From assembly GCF_014838745.1 (NCBI RefSeq), contig NZ_JABUXR010000008.1, positions 23,855-87,854 of the forward strand: a stretch of DNA of 64,000 nucleotides, written 5' to 3'. Position numbers and translations under genes: made by a program. The notes beneath the pieces were generated by a model, which saw nothing but the letters and a program-made list of their open reading frames with translations, did not search any database and was not told where the DNA came from. This DNA is from Limosilactobacillus urinaemulieris (GTDB lineage: Bacteria; Bacillota; Bacilli; Lactobacillales; Lactobacillaceae). Each line of letters begins with the position of its first letter. The stretch's first letter is position 1. Shown piece after piece: positions 1 to 8,639 of this stretch.

Positions 1-1
1 A

Positions 2-274
2 CAATCACAGCTATACCAGCGGCATGAGGAATATCACACTTTTAAGAGTATCTACAATACCTGCTTCATTGTTATTATGATGATTTGGGGATGTCTTTTT
101 CCATTAATCCACAATAATGCTTTTTCTTCAATCGCTGGTGTTTTGTGGATTGGTGGCTGGCTGCTTTTTGGCCCGTTAAAAAAGGAAATTAAAATCAAAA
201 GAATCGATCCAAAATTAGATGCTAAATATCCATTGACTGTTAATCGGATTGATAAAGATAAGGAGGCAAACTAA
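2..274 (+). CDS. C-terminal part of a membrane protein, cut by the window edge
   Basis: The reading frame is open from base 2, so this is the 3' end of a gene that begins before the window. The visible part (about 90 residues) has a charged stretch, then two hydrophobic segments separated by a short loop (around visible residues 21-35 and 44-57), then a basic, Lys/Asp-rich cytoplasmic-looking tail ending DKDKEAN. The ATG at 77 lies within the first hydrophobic segment and is unlikely to be the real start. I do not recognise the family from this fragment. The stop is followed by 83 bases before the next gene. Confidence 0.6.
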   Translation, partial: QSQLYQRHEEYHTFKSIYNTCFIVIMMIWGCLFPLIHNNAFSSIAGVLWIGGWLLFGPLKKEIKIKRIDPKLDAKYPLTVNRIDKDKEAN

Positions 275-357
275 AAGTCAGGAGCATTTTTCTTTATCTC
301 TTATAAAAAGTGAGTAGAATAATAGTTACCATATCGCTTAAGAGGGGAGAGTTATTT

Positions 358-753
358 ATGAAAAAGTTAACTGTAACTGACGCGGCATTGGAACGAATTA
401 AGAAATATCTTCATCCTGATAAGCAAATCGTTTTAGACTTTGACGATGGGGTTGGTCCATTCTCAGCAATTGGCAATTGTAGCCTAGATGCTAATTATCG
501 CCTAATTTTTGTTAATCGTGACGTTAAATTACCTGATTTTGACGAGATCGTTAGTTCTAATATTGGTGATATTCGGATCAAGAGTGAATGGTATGCCAGT
601 GCTCAGTTTGAAGATCAAATGGAACTACGCTTTGATCCTAAGCACTTTACAATGCCATTGGTTAGCCCAACAAAAATTTTAACCGATAACGTTGAAGTTG
701 TTGAAATTGATGAACCGCTTAAGACAGAATATAGCGGGACTCATGATTGCTAA
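358..753 (+). CDS. Iron-sulfur cluster biosynthesis (HesB/IscA-like) family protein
   Basis: A 131-residue soluble protein of the small Firmicutes 'iron-sulfur cluster biosynthesis family', distantly related to HesB/IscA scaffolds. It begins with the typical Lys-Leu-Thr-Val-Thr-Asp-x-Ala start followed by a helix, then a beta-rich core (VLDFDDGVGPFSAIG near residue 25). The ATG at 358 is preferred over an upstream in-frame GTG at 310 because AGGGGAG lies 8 bases before it. The conserved cysteines of true IscA are not all present, so cluster binding is inferred from family resemblance only. It is a single gene closed by the hairpin at 789-836. Confidence 0.65.
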   Translation: MKKLTVTDAALERIKKYLHPDKQIVLDFDDGVGPFSAIGNCSLDANYRLIFVNRDVKLPDFDEIVSSNIGDIRIKSEWYASAQFEDQMELRFDPKHFTMPLVSPTKILTDNVEVVEIDEPLKTEYSGTHDC

Positions 754-788
754 CAAATAATTTAAGACTAAATGAAAATATCCAAAAA

Positions 789-836
789 CGAAGCTGCGAA
801 CTTTGAGCTATAATGATTGTTCGTAGCTTTATTTTT
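789..836 (+). terminator. Rho-independent terminator
   Basis: Arms 791-801 and 819-829 form an 11-bp stem with one G-U pair and are followed by a T-rich stretch. It lies between the Fe-S protein gene and the YbaK-type gene. Confidence 0.7.
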
Positions 837-862
837 AGAGTGTATTTTAATGAGGAAAAAAC

Positions 863-1351
863 ATGGATCCACAACAAATTTATCAATTGCTAAATTTTAA
901 TGGAATTAAATATCAGTCAATTCACCATCCAGCTGTCTTAACGACAGATGAAGCTGATCAGTATGTTCAAGACCATTCATTCGCAAGAACAAAGAATCTC
1001 TTTTTGCACACTCATAACCGAAAAAAGTATTTCCTATACGTCTTTCCTGAAAATAAGCGTTTTAATGAAAAAAGCTTTCGTCAGGCAGTTAAAACATCTC
1101 GATTATCATTTGCTTCCCCAGATGAACTGAACCAGATTTTGGGCGTGGCTCCGGGAATGGTGTCACCCTTTAATTTACTTAATGATCAAAGTCATCAGGT
1201 ATCACTAATTGTTGAGCAAGAAGTTCTTAAAATGAATAAATTAATTGGAGTACATCCAAATACTAATACTCAAACCGTGATATTAGAGACTGCTGATTTG
1301 TTGGCACTTTTGAAAAAGGTTGGTGCTAGTATTCAGATAATTAATCTTTAG
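863..1351 (+). CDS. YbaK/PrdX-type prolyl-tRNA deacylase domain protein
   Basis: A 162-residue single-domain protein resembling free-standing YbaK/ProX/PrdX editing proteins, which hydrolyse mischarged aminoacyl-tRNA (typically Ala-tRNA-Pro) in trans. Family hallmarks are the stretch KNLFLHTH...YFLYV near residues 45-60, the turn GVAPGMVSPFNLLND near 115-130 and HPNTNTQTV near 143-151, which match the order of conserved blocks in PrdX. A good ribosome binding site (GAGGAAAA) precedes the ATG. The exact tRNA substrate cannot be read from the sequence. The gene stands alone between a terminator and the promoter at 1393. Confidence 0.8.
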   Translation: MDPQQIYQLLNFNGIKYQSIHHPAVLTTDEADQYVQDHSFARTKNLFLHTHNRKKYFLYVFPENKRFNEKSFRQAVKTSRLSFASPDELNQILGVAPGMVSPFNLLNDQSHQVSLIVEQEVLKMNKLIGVHPNTNTQTVILETADLLALLKKVGASIQIINL

Positions 1352-1392
1352 CTTCGGTCGGAATTAAACAAGTTTATTGTCGTTCGCTTTTA

Positions 1393-1427
1393 TTGACACC
1401 CGATCCGAATAACATTAGAATTCTAAT
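1393..1427 (+). promoter_or_regulatory. Sigma-A promoter with a 14-bp palindrome over the -10
   Basis: TTGACA (1393-1398), a 17-base spacer and TAGAAT (1416-1421) form a near-consensus promoter for the amidotransferase gene. The perfect palindrome ATTAGAATTCTAAT (1414-1427) covers the -10 element and is placed where a repressor could block transcription. Which regulator binds is unknown. Confidence 0.7.
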
Positions 1428-1476
1428 GACTAAGTGTAGTCTATTGGGGAGTAATTAAAAATAGGAGTAATAAGCA

Positions 1477-2145
1477 ATGAGAGTAAATATCTTACAACAT
1501 ACATCGAATGAAGGACCTGGTTCTATTCGGGATTGGATTCATGCAAATAACGATGAAATGTATGTTTATCACCCAGATCAATTCGGTAATTTACCAACCG
1601 CAGCTGAGACTGATATGCTCGTCGTTCTTGGTGGACCGATGAGCCCTAATGATGACTTTCCGTGGTTGGAAGAAGAACGAGAATTAATTCGGACCTTGCT
1701 TGATGAACGTAAACCAATTTTTGGTGCTTGTCTAGGAGCACAGCAGATCGTTAAAGCGTTAGGCTACCAGGTTACTGAAGCTCCGCATAAGGAAGTCGGT
1801 TGGGCCCCGGTTTATCGGCAAAATGATGCAATTCCCGGTATTCCCGAAAAGCTAACCGCTCTGCATTGGCACCAGGATATGTTTGAGATTCCTGATGATG
1901 CTAAATTGCTTTTTAGCAGCGATTTAAACGAAAATCAGGGCTTCCTGTATCGCGATAATGTTATTGGTCTCCAATTTCACTTTGAACCGATGAAGGATAA
2001 TGTCCGTGAAATTGCCATTAACGATAACCAATACCCGCTTGAAAATAATGATCTCCACCAAACAACTGCTGAAATTATTAATCATGATGTTCCAGCAGAA
2101 AATAAGCAAGTAATGTTCAAACTGCTAAATTACATCACAAAATAA
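1477..2145 (+). CDS. Class I glutamine amidotransferase-like protein
   Basis: A 222-residue free-standing type 1 glutamine amidotransferase (GMP-synthase-like, GATase1 fold). The catalytic triad is visible: Cys85 in the nucleophile elbow GACLGAQ, and His168 and Glu170 in FHFEP. The oxyanion turn LGGPMSP is near residues 51-57. Such proteins release ammonia from glutamine, or hydrolyse gamma-glutamyl bonds, for an unknown acceptor; no synthetase partner is adjacent. It is preceded by its own promoter and palindrome, suggesting specific regulation. Assignment to the superfamily is firm; the substrate is not known. Confidence 0.85.
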   Translation: MRVNILQHTSNEGPGSIRDWIHANNDEMYVYHPDQFGNLPTAAETDMLVVLGGPMSPNDDFPWLEEERELIRTLLDERKPIFGACLGAQQIVKALGYQVTEAPHKEVGWAPVYRQNDAIPGIPEKLTALHWHQDMFEIPDDAKLLFSSDLNENQGFLYRDNVIGLQFHFEPMKDNVREIAINDNQYPLENNDLHQTTAEIINHDVPAENKQVMFKLLNYITK

Positions 2146-2286
2146 GAATATTTGGTGCTTTCAGAAGACCGTAGTAAAGCAATTTTAACCCGCTTGTTTT
2201 ATATGATTATTACTTCACTTTTGAGGTTGCTAATTTAGTATTCAAAGTGTTATTGTTTAAGGTATATGAGAAATGAGGTGATTTGA

Positions 2287-3813
2287 ATGGCTGATCGATA
2301 TACCGTAATTCGTCAAGCATTAAGTAAGCCGGAGTTAAACGCAAAGCTGTTTGCATCGGAGTTCGGACTAGAGGCAAAGAAGCACCGGGTATTAACTAAT
2401 GGTCGAGCAAGTCGCTACCCATATCCAGAAGCGCTCCGTTCTCGTCGTCATAACCTATACTTGAATTCTGGCTTTACTGATAACATGATTGATTTCGAAA
2501 CATCACCAGTTGTTGGCAGTAAAAATGCAGTTCGTCAATTGAAGATGCTTGAACAGATTATGGTTGGTCAACTCCATGAGGATGAACGTCTATGGCCACT
2601 CAGTCTTGCGCCAGCACCTGTTTATAATCATGATTTAGATTACCTAATGACTGCTAATACAAAGCCTTGGGATCGAGCTAATCATGATTATTTAGGTAAG
2701 AAGTACGGGATTACCCAAGAATTATTAGGCGATGTTCATGTTAATTTCAGCCTTAACAAGGGACTTTTACAATCCTTATATGATCAATTCTATAAGGATG
2801 AATATGATTCACTTGTTGATTTTCAAAATCATCTTTATTTTAAGATGGCTCAGTGTTTTGTCCTTTACCAATGGCTATTCACTTACCTTTATGGTGCCAG
2901 TCCAGTTTCGGAAGATATGCATATTCCAGAACATCTTGAATTGCCAGTTCGTAGTTTGCGGTGTAGTGATTACGGTGATGATAACCTTTCTAATGAACAA
3001 GTCGGGTATAATTCATTAGAAGAACATTTTGCCAAGCTGCAGCAATTTTTGGATGACGGGACATACTACAGTATTAAGGAGTTCTTTGGCCCTGTTCGCT
3101 GTCGGCGTCATAATCATGATGTTGGCGATTTACAGGGAATGCTGACTAAGGGAATTAATTATCTGGAGTTTCGTTCGTTTGACCTTGATCCGCTTTCTCG
3201 GACAGGAGTTAGTGACGATACAATTAATTTCCTTGAGTTATTAATGATTAATACATTAATTAAGCCGCTTCCGGATAATTTACCAGAAGAATTAGCTGCT
3301 GCCCGCAAGCTTAATAATGAAGTTGCACTCCAAAAGCCAAAGGAGCAAACTCCAGAGATGCACGAGGAAGCTATTAAGATTATTACTGAATTACAGGATT
3401 TAGTTGATGAATTTAATGCGCCGCGTGAATATCGGTTAGCCCTTAAATTTGTGCAACGGCGGGTTGATGATCCTGCTTTAACAATTAGCGGTCAATTAGC
3501 GGACCAGATTGAAAACGGGAATTTACTTTCATTTGGATTAAAACTAGCTAATGATCGCTTTACTGCCAACATGAACATGACCCACCCGCTTCAAGCAATT
3601 AGTAATAAGTATTCCGATGATACGCAACGCTTGATTAAGGCAGCAATTGAGTTGGGGGTAGATGTTTCATTTAATGATGATGGTGTAACCTTGACGGTTG
3701 GCGATCACGATGAAACGTATGAGGCTCAAGGAGACTTTGAGTTCCCTGATGGTCCACGTAAGTATATCTTAGATACATTCCCTGAAGCGGTTAAGTTCCA
3801 GGAACAACAATAA
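2287..3813 (+). CDS. gshA: Glutamate-cysteine ligase
   Basis: A 508-residue enzyme of the proteobacterial-type glutamate-cysteine ligase family (step one of glutathione synthesis: glutamate + cysteine + ATP to gamma-glutamylcysteine). Diagnostic blocks are FETSPVVGSK near residue 70, the substrate-binding stretch ITQELLGDVHVNFSL near 150, and YLEFRSFDLDPLSRTGV near 298-314, matching the E. coli GshA order. There is no ATP-grasp domain at the C-terminus, so it is not a bifunctional GshF. The start has a GAGGTG binding site. No glutathione synthetase is nearby, so the product could be gamma-Glu-Cys itself. Confidence 0.85.
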   Translation: MADRYTVIRQALSKPELNAKLFASEFGLEAKKHRVLTNGRASRYPYPEALRSRRHNLYLNSGFTDNMIDFETSPVVGSKNAVRQLKMLEQIMVGQLHEDERLWPLSLAPAPVYNHDLDYLMTANTKPWDRANHDYLGKKYGITQELLGDVHVNFSLNKGLLQSLYDQFYKDEYDSLVDFQNHLYFKMAQCFVLYQWLFTYLYGASPVSEDMHIPEHLELPVRSLRCSDYGDDNLSNEQVGYNSLEEHFAKLQQFLDDGTYYSIKEFFGPVRCRRHNHDVGDLQGMLTKGINYLEFRSFDLDPLSRTGVSDDTINFLELLMINTLIKPLPDNLPEELAAARKLNNEVALQKPKEQTPEMHEEAIKIITELQDLVDEFNAPREYRLALKFVQRRVDDPALTISGQLADQIENGNLLSFGLKLANDRFTANMNMTHPLQAISNKYSDDTQRLIKAAIELGVDVSFNDDGVTLTVGDHDETYEAQGDFEFPDGPRKYILDTFPEAVKFQEQQ

Positions 3814-3825
3814 ATTATGAATAAT

Positions 3826-3858
3826 GGGGCCTCACAATTCCTTGTGGTGCCCTTTTTT
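3826..3858 (+). terminator. Terminator after gshA
   Basis: GGGCCTCACAA pairs with TTGTGGTGCCC (one mismatch, one G-U) around a 4-base loop, followed by six T. Confidence 0.8.
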
Positions 3859-3875
3859 GGTTAAGGAGGAGCAAG

Positions 3876-4805
3876 ATGCGGAAGATTGGAATTATTGGCT
3901 TGGGACATATCGGACGATTATTAGCGCATACCCTAGTCATAACTGGCAAAGCAGACCAGTTAGTTTTAATCGATCAAGATGATGAGTTGGCTGTTGGTTT
4001 GAAAGCAGATTTAGAAAATGCTCAAACTGCCTTGATGTCAAGAACTATAATCATAATTCAAGATTACGCAGCCTTAAGAAATGCGGATATTTTGGTAACA
4101 GCATTCGGTGATAGTCAACTTCTTCAAGAACAACAGATGGCAGAATTATCGCGTAATGGACAAACTATTGATCAGATTGCACCACGGGTTAGGCAAAGCG
4201 GCTTCTCAGGAATCGTCTTTAATATTAGTGATCCGAACGAAGCAATTACCGCCTACCTTCAACAGCAACTTGCCTTGCCACCGAAACAGGTAATCGGAAT
4301 TGGGACAACAATTGATACCATGCGAATGCGTCAGGCAGTTGCCAAAGGCGCGCAAGTATCGTCACAGAATGTTAGTGGCTTTGTTTATGGTCAGCATAAC
4401 GGTGAAAAAGTATTTGCGTGGTCAACGGTAACCGTTAATGGTCAAAATTTAGAAAAGGTGATTAACGGTCACCACCTTGATCAGAATAAATTAAGAGTTA
4501 ACGCTGATATGGATAATTGGTACACCCTAAAAGGACTTGGCTATAATGCAAGTGCTGTTGTCACTTGGACTCTTCAGATTATTTCTGTAATTTTAGGAAG
4601 TGGTAATTTGACCGTCCCGTTAGCAATTTATCAACCACAGTACGAATGTTACGTTAGTTTTCCAACGCTGATTAATCGTCATGGCCAAGGTAATCCGATA
4701 TTATTGAATTTATATCCTGTAGAAGAAGCTGCTGTTAAAACAGCAACAAGTGCAATCCAACAGCAAATCGCGTTCTTGCAACAAGGAGGGAAAGAAAATG
4801 ATTAA
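3876..4805 (+). CDS. Lactate/malate dehydrogenase family protein (L-2-hydroxyacid dehydrogenase type)
   Basis: A 309-residue NAD-dependent dehydrogenase of the LDH/MDH superfamily. The N-terminal Rossmann motif GIIGLGHIGRLLAHTL (residues 4-19) and the acidic residue ending strand 2 (VLIDQDDE) fit NAD binding; NISDPNEA near 118 corresponds to the NxxNP/NISDP block and GIGTTIDTMRMR near 146-157 to the LDH block that precedes the active site. The sequence is divergent from housekeeping LDH and closer in style to L-2-hydroxyisocaproate dehydrogenases, so the substrate may be a branched 2-oxoacid. Its last eight bases overlap the next gene (ATGATTAA), implying translational coupling. Confidence 0.75.
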   Translation: MRKIGIIGLGHIGRLLAHTLVITGKADQLVLIDQDDELAVGLKADLENAQTALMSRTIIIIQDYAALRNADILVTAFGDSQLLQEQQMAELSRNGQTIDQIAPRVRQSGFSGIVFNISDPNEAITAYLQQQLALPPKQVIGIGTTIDTMRMRQAVAKGAQVSSQNVSGFVYGQHNGEKVFAWSTVTVNGQNLEKVINGHHLDQNKLRVNADMDNWYTLKGLGYNASAVVTWTLQIISVILGSGNLTVPLAIYQPQYECYVSFPTLINRHGQGNPILLNLYPVEEAAVKTATSAIQQQIAFLQQGGKEND

Positions 4806-5367
4806 TTCATTAGCTGTATATTGTGGTGCAAGGGATGGTAATGATCAGAAATATTTAACAGCAGCGCGACAGCTGGGTGAATGGATGGCTGCCCACCAAA
4901 TTGATTTAGTTTATGGCGGTGGTCAATTTGGTTTAATGGGTGCCGTTGCTAATGGGGTTCTTGATAATGGCGGAACTGTTCATGGCATTATTACCGAAAC
5001 TCTTGCTAGTCGGGGAGCAGCCTATAAAAAAATTCAGGATCTCAAAATTGTTCCTGATATGGATCACCGAAAGGAAAAAATGATGGCAATGGCTGACAGA
5101 ATGTTGGCTCTTCCTGGTGGGATTGGAACTCTTGAAGAGATCAGTCAAGCTGCTTCGTGGATTACAATTGGTGAGAATCCGAAACCAGTTGCCTTTTATA
5201 ATCAGGACGGGTTTTATTCACCACTTGAACAGGTGCTTAAACGCATGAGCCATGAAGGTTTTCTCGAGAAGATTTACCTTGATAGCATGTACTTTAGTGA
5301 TGACTTTGATCAAATCCTTGACTTCATGGAGCATTACCATGCACCGAAGTATAGGACGTATGAGTAA
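4798..5367 (+). CDS. LOG family protein (TIGR00730, putative nucleoside monophosphate phosphoribohydrolase)
   Basis: A 189-residue Rossmann-like protein of the LOG (lysine decarboxylase-like, 'Lonely guy') family. It carries the two signatures GGGQFGLMG near residues 40-48 and PGGIGTLEE near 105-113. Members cleave cytokinin-type or other nucleoside 5'-monophosphates to base and ribose 5-phosphate; the bacterial substrate is often unclear. The start at 4798 is chosen because AAGGAGGG lies 8 bases upstream and the ATG overlaps the stop of the preceding dehydrogenase gene, so the two form an operon. Confidence 0.85.
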   Translation: MINSLAVYCGARDGNDQKYLTAARQLGEWMAAHQIDLVYGGGQFGLMGAVANGVLDNGGTVHGIITETLASRGAAYKKIQDLKIVPDMDHRKEKMMAMADRMLALPGGIGTLEEISQAASWITIGENPKPVAFYNQDGFYSPLEQVLKRMSHEGFLEKIYLDSMYFSDDFDQILDFMEHYHAPKYRTYE

Positions 5368-5435
5368 GATGCAAATGCAAGCCGTGACGGGTTAGCAACT
5401 GAGCACTAGGAGGAAGTTGCCCCTACCAATCAACT

Positions 5436-5846
5436 TCAATATTTTCGATCAAAAAAAGCCACAATCATCATCGTGGCTTTTTTTAGTGGTTGAATTGTAT
5501 AAACTTGATCGTCAGCCTCGTCAATTAATGAAACAGGACGCTGATCATTTGCTTGAATTGTAATATGATAGCCAAATTTATCAAGGTAAACTAATTTATC
5601 TTCACGAACTAGTTGAACTGTTGCGGGAATTTCTTGATTATCAATTCCCAATTTTAGTTCTGGAGAGATGGTAATTTTATGGGTTCGGTTGCGTTCTTGA
5701 TCATAATATTGCCAAGTTCCGGCATAAAATATTGGCAACGCAGCCGATGTGTTACTTTTCTTCGCGTGACTGAACCCTAACGTACTAGAGAGCCCAGCCA
5801 TTAATCCCGCGCCGAAAAGTAGCATTCCCTTTTCTTCATATTCCAT
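5436..5846 (-). CDS. DUF4828-like small protein
   Basis: A 136-residue protein of the lactobacillar DUF4828 type: a hydrophobic N-terminal segment (roughly residues 8-26, possible membrane anchor) then a beta-rich domain with the family pattern [19 protein letters not shown] and [11 protein letters not shown]. Function unknown. The ATG at 5846 is used because AGGAG lies just upstream; a TTG 12 bases further upstream is the alternative. The codons for its last residues ([11 protein letters not shown]) coincide with the hairpin at 5451-5484, so the coding end is also a transcription terminator. Confidence 0.65.
   Translation of the reverse strand: MEYEEKGMLLFGAGLMAGLSSTLGFSHAKKSNTSAALPIFYAGTWQYYDQERNRTHKITISPELKLGIDNQEIPATVQLVREDKLVYLDKFGYHITIQANDQRPVSLIDEADDQVYTIQPLKKATMMIVAFFDRKY
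5451..5484. terminator. Bidirectional terminator inside the end of a coding region
   Basis: Arms 5451-5462 and 5473-5484 are a perfect 12-bp inverted repeat with A7/T7 ends around a 10-base loop, so it can act on both strands. It lies between the convergent LOG and DUF4828 genes, but within the DUF4828 reading frame. Confidence 0.8.
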
Positions 5847-5996
5847 CAATCTCCTCAATTATGTGATAAGTCATTTTTCTACAAACTTATTATACACATA
5901 ATTATATGATCGAAAGATTTCATTTCTGTTAAAAACAAACAATAATTGGTATGATTAATGTAACAAGTTAAATATCTGATAAGGGAGTTGGCTTAA

Positions 5997-7016
5997 ATGC
6001 TTAAGTTAGGAATTATTGGAACACATATTATTACGGATCAAATGTTAGATGCTGCTAAGACTACTGGTAAGTATCAATTAACCGCGGTCTATTCACGGAC
6101 ACTAGATCGGGCTAAGGAATTTGGTCAGCCATACGGTGCCACAGAATTTTATGATGATCTTGAAAAATTCTTTGAAGATGGTGACTTTGACGTTGTCTAC
6201 ATCGCGTCACCAAATAGCTTGCATTACCAACAGGCACGCTTAGCAATTGAAAATGATAAGTTTGTGATTGTTGAAAAGCCAGCGTTTGTAAACCCAAGTG
6301 AATTTTCCGGGATTCAATCCTTACTGGCAGCCCACCCGAAGGCACGATTGGTGGAAGCTGCTCGTCATATTCATACGCCGCTCTATAAGGAAGGACTAAA
6401 AAAAGTTGATGAAATGAAGGAGCATTATGTTCAAGGCGCAACGATCACTGTGATGAAGTACTCCTCACGGTATGACAAGGTCTTGGCAGGGGAAGAGCCT
6501 TATCCAAATATTTTTACCTTGAAGTATGCTGGTGGGGCTTTAATGGATCTCGGTGTTTACGCAGTTTATGGTGCATTGACAATGTTTGGTCAGCCGCAAT
6601 CGGTTGTCTATTACCCGACTCTATGCAAGACAGGGGTTGATGCTAAGGGCGTTGCCATTTTGAACTATGACAAATTTAGTATGACCTTAAACTTTGGTAA
6701 GACAGCCAACTCATACTTGCCATCCGAAGTTTATGGCTTAAAGGACACTCTCGTTTTTGATAGTATTTTTGAAACGCAAAAGGTAACATATTACGATGCC
6801 GATAAGAAAGCGCACCAACTTGATGCACCGGTAGAGAAGAATTCAATGACAGATGAAATGAACGACTTCGCTGACTTGTTCAATGATCCAGATAATGAAG
6901 AACAAATGAAGAAGTACAAGGGCTGGATGGATCTTTCAGAAATGGTTAACTCCGTAATGTACTCACTTCGGCAATCAGCTCAATTAGAATTTCCGGCAGA
7001 TAAAGATCAAGAATAG
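5997..7016 (+). CDS. Gfo/Idh/MocA family oxidoreductase
   Basis: A 339-residue NAD(P)-dependent oxidoreductase. The N-terminal nucleotide-binding domain begins LGIIGTHIITDQ (one glycine of the usual GxGxxG is replaced by Thr-His), followed by DVVYIASPNSLHYQQA near residues 63-78 and the family's EKP motif (VIVEKPAF near 92-99). The catalytic-domain block GGALMDLGVYAVYG near 179-192 supplies the usual Asp/His region with Tyr in place of His. Substrate unknown (a sugar derivative or trans-dihydrodiol is usual). The next gene follows after 14 bases, suggesting cotranscription. Confidence 0.8.
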   Translation: MLKLGIIGTHIITDQMLDAAKTTGKYQLTAVYSRTLDRAKEFGQPYGATEFYDDLEKFFEDGDFDVVYIASPNSLHYQQARLAIENDKFVIVEKPAFVNPSEFSGIQSLLAAHPKARLVEAARHIHTPLYKEGLKKVDEMKEHYVQGATITVMKYSSRYDKVLAGEEPYPNIFTLKYAGGALMDLGVYAVYGALTMFGQPQSVVYYPTLCKTGVDAKGVAILNYDKFSMTLNFGKTANSYLPSEVYGLKDTLVFDSIFETQKVTYYDADKKAHQLDAPVEKNSMTDEMNDFADLFNDPDNEEQMKKYKGWMDLSEMVNSVMYSLRQSAQLEFPADKDQE

Positions 7017-7030
7017 GATGGGGATAACAT

Positions 7031-8335
7031 TTGATCGAACAATTTCAAGAAAAATTCAACCAGCAATTTAACCAACCGACTGCAATCCAAGAGGCGGTTG
7101 CCAAGCCATTAGCTGAGGATAAGTCAATTCTCGGCATCGCGCCTACTGGTTCAGGAAAGACGTTGGCAGTTACCTTGCCGCTCCTTCCTAAAATTATGCC
7201 TGGAGCTGGCACCCAGCTACTAGTTCTCGCACCATCACAGGAATTAGCGATTCAGACAACTCGTGTAATGCGTGAATGGGCTAATATTATTGGCGTTAAA
7301 GTTCTCGCGTTAACAGGTGGTGCTAACCTTCGTCGACAAGTGATGAAGCTGCGTAAACATCCGGATGTCGTTGTCGGTACTCCCGGTCGAGTTCTTCATA
7401 TGTTGGATAATCGCCACCTCAAACTTGGTCATCTTCAGACAATGGTCATTGATGAGGCCGATGATCTATTGCGTGACGATACCTTAGCCGTTGTTGAAGA
7501 TATTGAACGTGCTACACCATTAAGTGCTCAGTTAGCATTTTTTTCTGCTACTAAGTCACCAGTGTTTAAGCAACTTTCAGTAATGTTCGGTCGGGATATC
7601 TTAACCCTTGATGTTACCGATAGTGATCATACTCGGGGAACTGTTCGGCACGGGTATATTGATGCACGGACTAATGCTCAAAAGACCGCTGTTCTTCGTC
7701 GATTGACCAGCATCAAAGATTTTCGTGGTCTAGTTTTCTTCAATAGTACCCGGACGCTACATTATGCTGCTAGTCGTCTTCGCCATGAACATATGGCAAT
7801 CGGGACTTTGGGTGGTCGCCAAAAGCAAACGCAACGTGAAAAGGCGATGCGGATGTTTCGGAAACGCCAGATTAAACTATTGTTGACAACAGATGTTGCC
7901 GCTCGAGGAATTGATATTCCTAAACTTCCAGCTGTTATTAATTTTGATTTGCCAACAGAAACGAATACTTATATTCACCGGGTTGGTCGGACTGGTCGAC
8001 AAGGAGAACCGGGATTAGTGATTAATCTGGGGGATGATCATGATATTCGCGATTTAAAAAAGGTAGTGCAACCAACTGATTATCAGTTAGAGCACCTCTA
8101 CATTGATAATGATCAGATTACGGATCAAAAACCACAAAGCGGGCAAAGGTCAGTTTCAGTTCGGCGACAAAACAGTCGACAATTACAACAAGAGCAGTGG
8201 AGTGACAGTACGAATGTTGAAAAAACTGTTCATCACACTCTTGGTAAGCCGACAAAGCCAAAGAAAAAGCCCCATAAGAAGAACCGGAAGAATAAGGGGA
8301 TTCGTCTTAAGCACCGTCGTAAGAGTGGCATGTAA
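7031..8335 (+). CDS. DEAD-box ATP-dependent RNA helicase
   Basis: A 434-residue RNA helicase. In order: Q-motif region with PTAIQ, Walker A APTGSGKT near residues 39-46, motif Ib GTPGR, motif II DEAD (VIDEADDLL near 138-146), motif III SAT (FFSATKS), motif IV VFFNST, motif V TDVAARGIDIP and motif VI HRVGRTGRQG. The C-terminus is very basic (Lys/Arg-rich last 40 residues), as in CshB/DbpA-like helicases that bind rRNA or cold-structured mRNA. It starts at a TTG 14 bases after the oxidoreductase stop, with GGATGGGG as binding site. Confidence 0.9.
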   Translation: MIEQFQEKFNQQFNQPTAIQEAVAKPLAEDKSILGIAPTGSGKTLAVTLPLLPKIMPGAGTQLLVLAPSQELAIQTTRVMREWANIIGVKVLALTGGANLRRQVMKLRKHPDVVVGTPGRVLHMLDNRHLKLGHLQTMVIDEADDLLRDDTLAVVEDIERATPLSAQLAFFSATKSPVFKQLSVMFGRDILTLDVTDSDHTRGTVRHGYIDARTNAQKTAVLRRLTSIKDFRGLVFFNSTRTLHYAASRLRHEHMAIGTLGGRQKQTQREKAMRMFRKRQIKLLLTTDVAARGIDIPKLPAVINFDLPTETNTYIHRVGRTGRQGEPGLVINLGDDHDIRDLKKVVQPTDYQLEHLYIDNDQITDQKPQSGQRSVSVRRQNSRQLQQEQWSDSTNVEKTVHHTLGKPTKPKKKPHKKNRKNKGIRLKHRRKSGM

Positions 8336-8420
8336 TTGAGGCGGTACTTTGAATAATTAACGAAAAAGAGTAAAATTACCTTTACGAGTTCAGCCGTAAA
8401 TGCGATAATACTCTTTGTCT

Positions 8421-8493
8421 GGTCCTATAGTATAACTGGATAGTACATCCGCCTCCTAAGCGGCCGATTCCGGTTCGATTCCGGATGGGACCA
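8421..8493 (+). tRNA. tRNA-Arg (anticodon CCT)
   Basis: A 73-base cloverleaf: acceptor arms 8421-8427 and 8486-8492 pair with one G-U; D-stem GTAT/GTAC; anticodon loop CTCCTAA (8453-8459) with CCT at 8455-8457; T-arm TCCGG-TTCGATT-CCGGA. The bottom pair of the anticodon stem (8448/8464) is a T-C mismatch. CCA is not encoded; the discriminator is A8493. It reads AGG codons. Confidence 0.92.
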
Positions 8494-8509
8494 TTTTGAC
8501 TTAACCTAG

Positions 8510-8555
8510 GTAAGAAAAGATGTTTTTAACAATGTGTTTTCTTATCTATTTTTTT
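8510..8555 (+). terminator. Terminator after tRNA-Arg
   Basis: TAAGAAAA (8511-8518) pairs with TTTTCTTA (8537-8544), with a T-rich run at 8548-8555. Confidence 0.7.
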
Positions 8556-8571
8556 GGACTATTTTAGCGGT

Positions 8572-8586
8572 GCAATGAGTCATTGC
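8572..8586 (+). promoter_or_regulatory. Short palindrome upstream of the XRE regulator
   Basis: GCAATG-AGT-CATTGC is a perfect inverted repeat 54 bases before the regulator start. It is a candidate autoregulatory operator; there is no direct evidence of binding. Confidence 0.3.
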
Positions 8587-8639
8587 TAGTAATGCTTATC
8601 GTTACTCGATATACTTAATCCAAAAATAAGGAGAGACCA

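Noticed and set aside
5368-5435. Possible further copy of hairpin repeat family 2 (GCAAGCCG...GTTAGC, GCAACT/AGTTGC)
   Set aside because: Only short pieces match and the stems of copies A and B are not recognisable, so it is left unassigned.
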